Assembly (NCBI GenBank): GCA_050084515.1
Contig: CM114271.1
Coordinates: forward strand, 19,344,001 to 19,408,000
Direction: 5' to 3'
Length of the DNA: 64,000 bases
From: Blasia pusilla
Taxonomy: Eukaryota > Marchantiophyta > Marchantiopsida > Blasiales
In this document: in pieces, positions 63,051 through 64,000 of the stretch
Numbering within the stretch: position 1 is the first letter of the stretch
How the letters are laid out: every line of letters begins with the position of its first letter
Notes under the pieces: generated by a model
Told to the model about the DNA's origin: nothing
The model's input: the letters and a program-made list of their open reading frames with translations, nothing else
Database searches by the model: none
Translations under genes and position numbers: made by a program

Positions 63051-64000
63051 TTCTTTCTCTCTCACTAGGCTAGAGCTCGAGGCCTAGTCGCCTGCTCGAG
63101 TGCATTATGGAGAGTGGAGGACGATGTTCTGACGATTCCTGGTCGTGCAATCCGTAGATGGTGGGGTGGGGTGGGGTGGGGTGGGAGGAGGCTGGCAAGG
63201 AGGAAGCTACAGCTGACACTTGCACAGTTCTCACTCGATCCCTGAACTCGCAATTAAGCCATGGAAGCTGCCATCATCGAGCAATCAAACGTCGGCACTC
63301 AGTTCGAGTGACCACAGCCTAAGCAAAGGCAGGTGTCTCACAATCATCGGATGGAAACCGTATCTGCTGTCCAAGAATGGGGCCGGCCTAAGTCAATCAC
63401 GCATTGCCTAGATGAGACAATTCGGGAAGCTGTGGAGTCGTGGCGTGGCACACTTCCCAGCAATCGCCATTGAAGTAGTACATCACTTTCACGTGACTGT
63501 CAGTCTCTCTCTCTCTCTCTCTCACGGAACCTCAATTTTCGTACTGTTTAGAGATGGACAGAATTCCAAACTATAGTTTTCCTTCGCAGATTTTCAGGAC
63601 CTTGCAACTGTTTCGAAAGATGGAGCGATTTGCCACCTTTACCCAACCGACAATCATCTCAGACCACAGCTTTCGATCTTCCACAGAATTGGCACTTTTG
63701 TGGAACGGAAAGCACGCTTTTGCCAATTTCATCCACTCACGATTATTGGGCTGACAGTGTGTCCACTTTTACGGGGCGCAAATCGTGCTTTTGCGAATTC
63801 CATCTACTCACAATTGTTGAGCTCAGGCTCTTGCCCTTCACCCTGTTCCTGCCCGTCCCATCATTCCGCATCTGCTTGTAGCAGCTGTCAAGTCTTGGTC
63901 GGCCACTCATCGAGTCCTCCTCGCCATGGAATTTAACTCATCCGTTTCTTCCATTCTCTCCCGCTGGATTGTTCCCACTGACATGGAATCTTTTCAAGCA
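61730..64000. other. Unassigned DNA to the right edge
   Basis: It holds CT microsatellites near 62461-62486, 63029-63062 and 63504-63522 and a G-rich GGGGT tract at 63161-63186. A short dispersed-repeat match lies near 62740-62830. Open frames up to 145 codons show no known motif. Confidence 0.4.

Overview
The window looks like nuclear DNA of a streptophyte plant, probably a non-flowering land plant or a close algal relative. Two genes encode alpha-expansins with the two classic intron positions of that family. Most other recognisable sequence is LTR retrotransposon, solo LTR, Helitron-like and MITE-like repeat, and the intergenic DNA is long and gene-poor. Nothing in the sequence fixes the species.

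Layout. (1) 1-6620: 5'-truncated Ty3/gypsy copy A (+), interrupted by two solo LTRs. (2) 6621-7480: no recognised feature. (3) 7480-8630: 3' end of a third gypsy copy, C (-). (4) 8626-11159: truncated Ty1/copia fragment (-). (5) 11160 to about 24050: gypsy copy B (+), disrupted by a 945-bp LTR-like insertion inside its methyltransferase and by a complete copia element (16768-22248). (6) 24075-24777: fold-back pair of LTR fragments. (7) 24778-30700: unassigned DNA with a large CT/TA/GA palindrome and a trio of perfect hairpins. (8) 30704-31979 and 45676-47184: two alpha-expansin genes, both on the - strand. (9) The DNA between and beyond them holds microsatellites, a 38-bp perfect inverted repeat and a degenerate five-fold module at 41.2-42.6 kb. 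(10) 49.6-62 kb: AT-rich DNA with Helitron-like ends, a MITE-like fold-back, tandem repeats and a second copy of the LTR-like sequence found at 13.1 kb.

The most interesting system is the gypsy family. Its gag-pol reads CCHC zinc knuckle, retropepsin, a C5-cytosine DNA methyltransferase of DNMT3-like motif order, reverse transcriptase, RNase H, integrase and a C-terminal PHD finger. In copy B the methyltransferase and the reverse transcriptase are in one reading frame, broken only by stop codons. The element therefore appears to have carried a chromatin writer (DNA methylation) and a predicted chromatin reader (PHD finger) in one polyprotein. The two methyltransferase copies differ at every codon of one conserved motif yet encode the same amino acids, so the domain was under protein-level selection. 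Both copies are now dead. Several stops are visibly CAG to TAG or TGG to TGA changes, as expected from deamination of methylated cytosine.

The only genes that look intact are the two expansins. They are secreted wall-loosening proteins whose three-exon structures predict proteins of 261 residues each. No rRNA, convincing tRNA or CRISPR array was seen.
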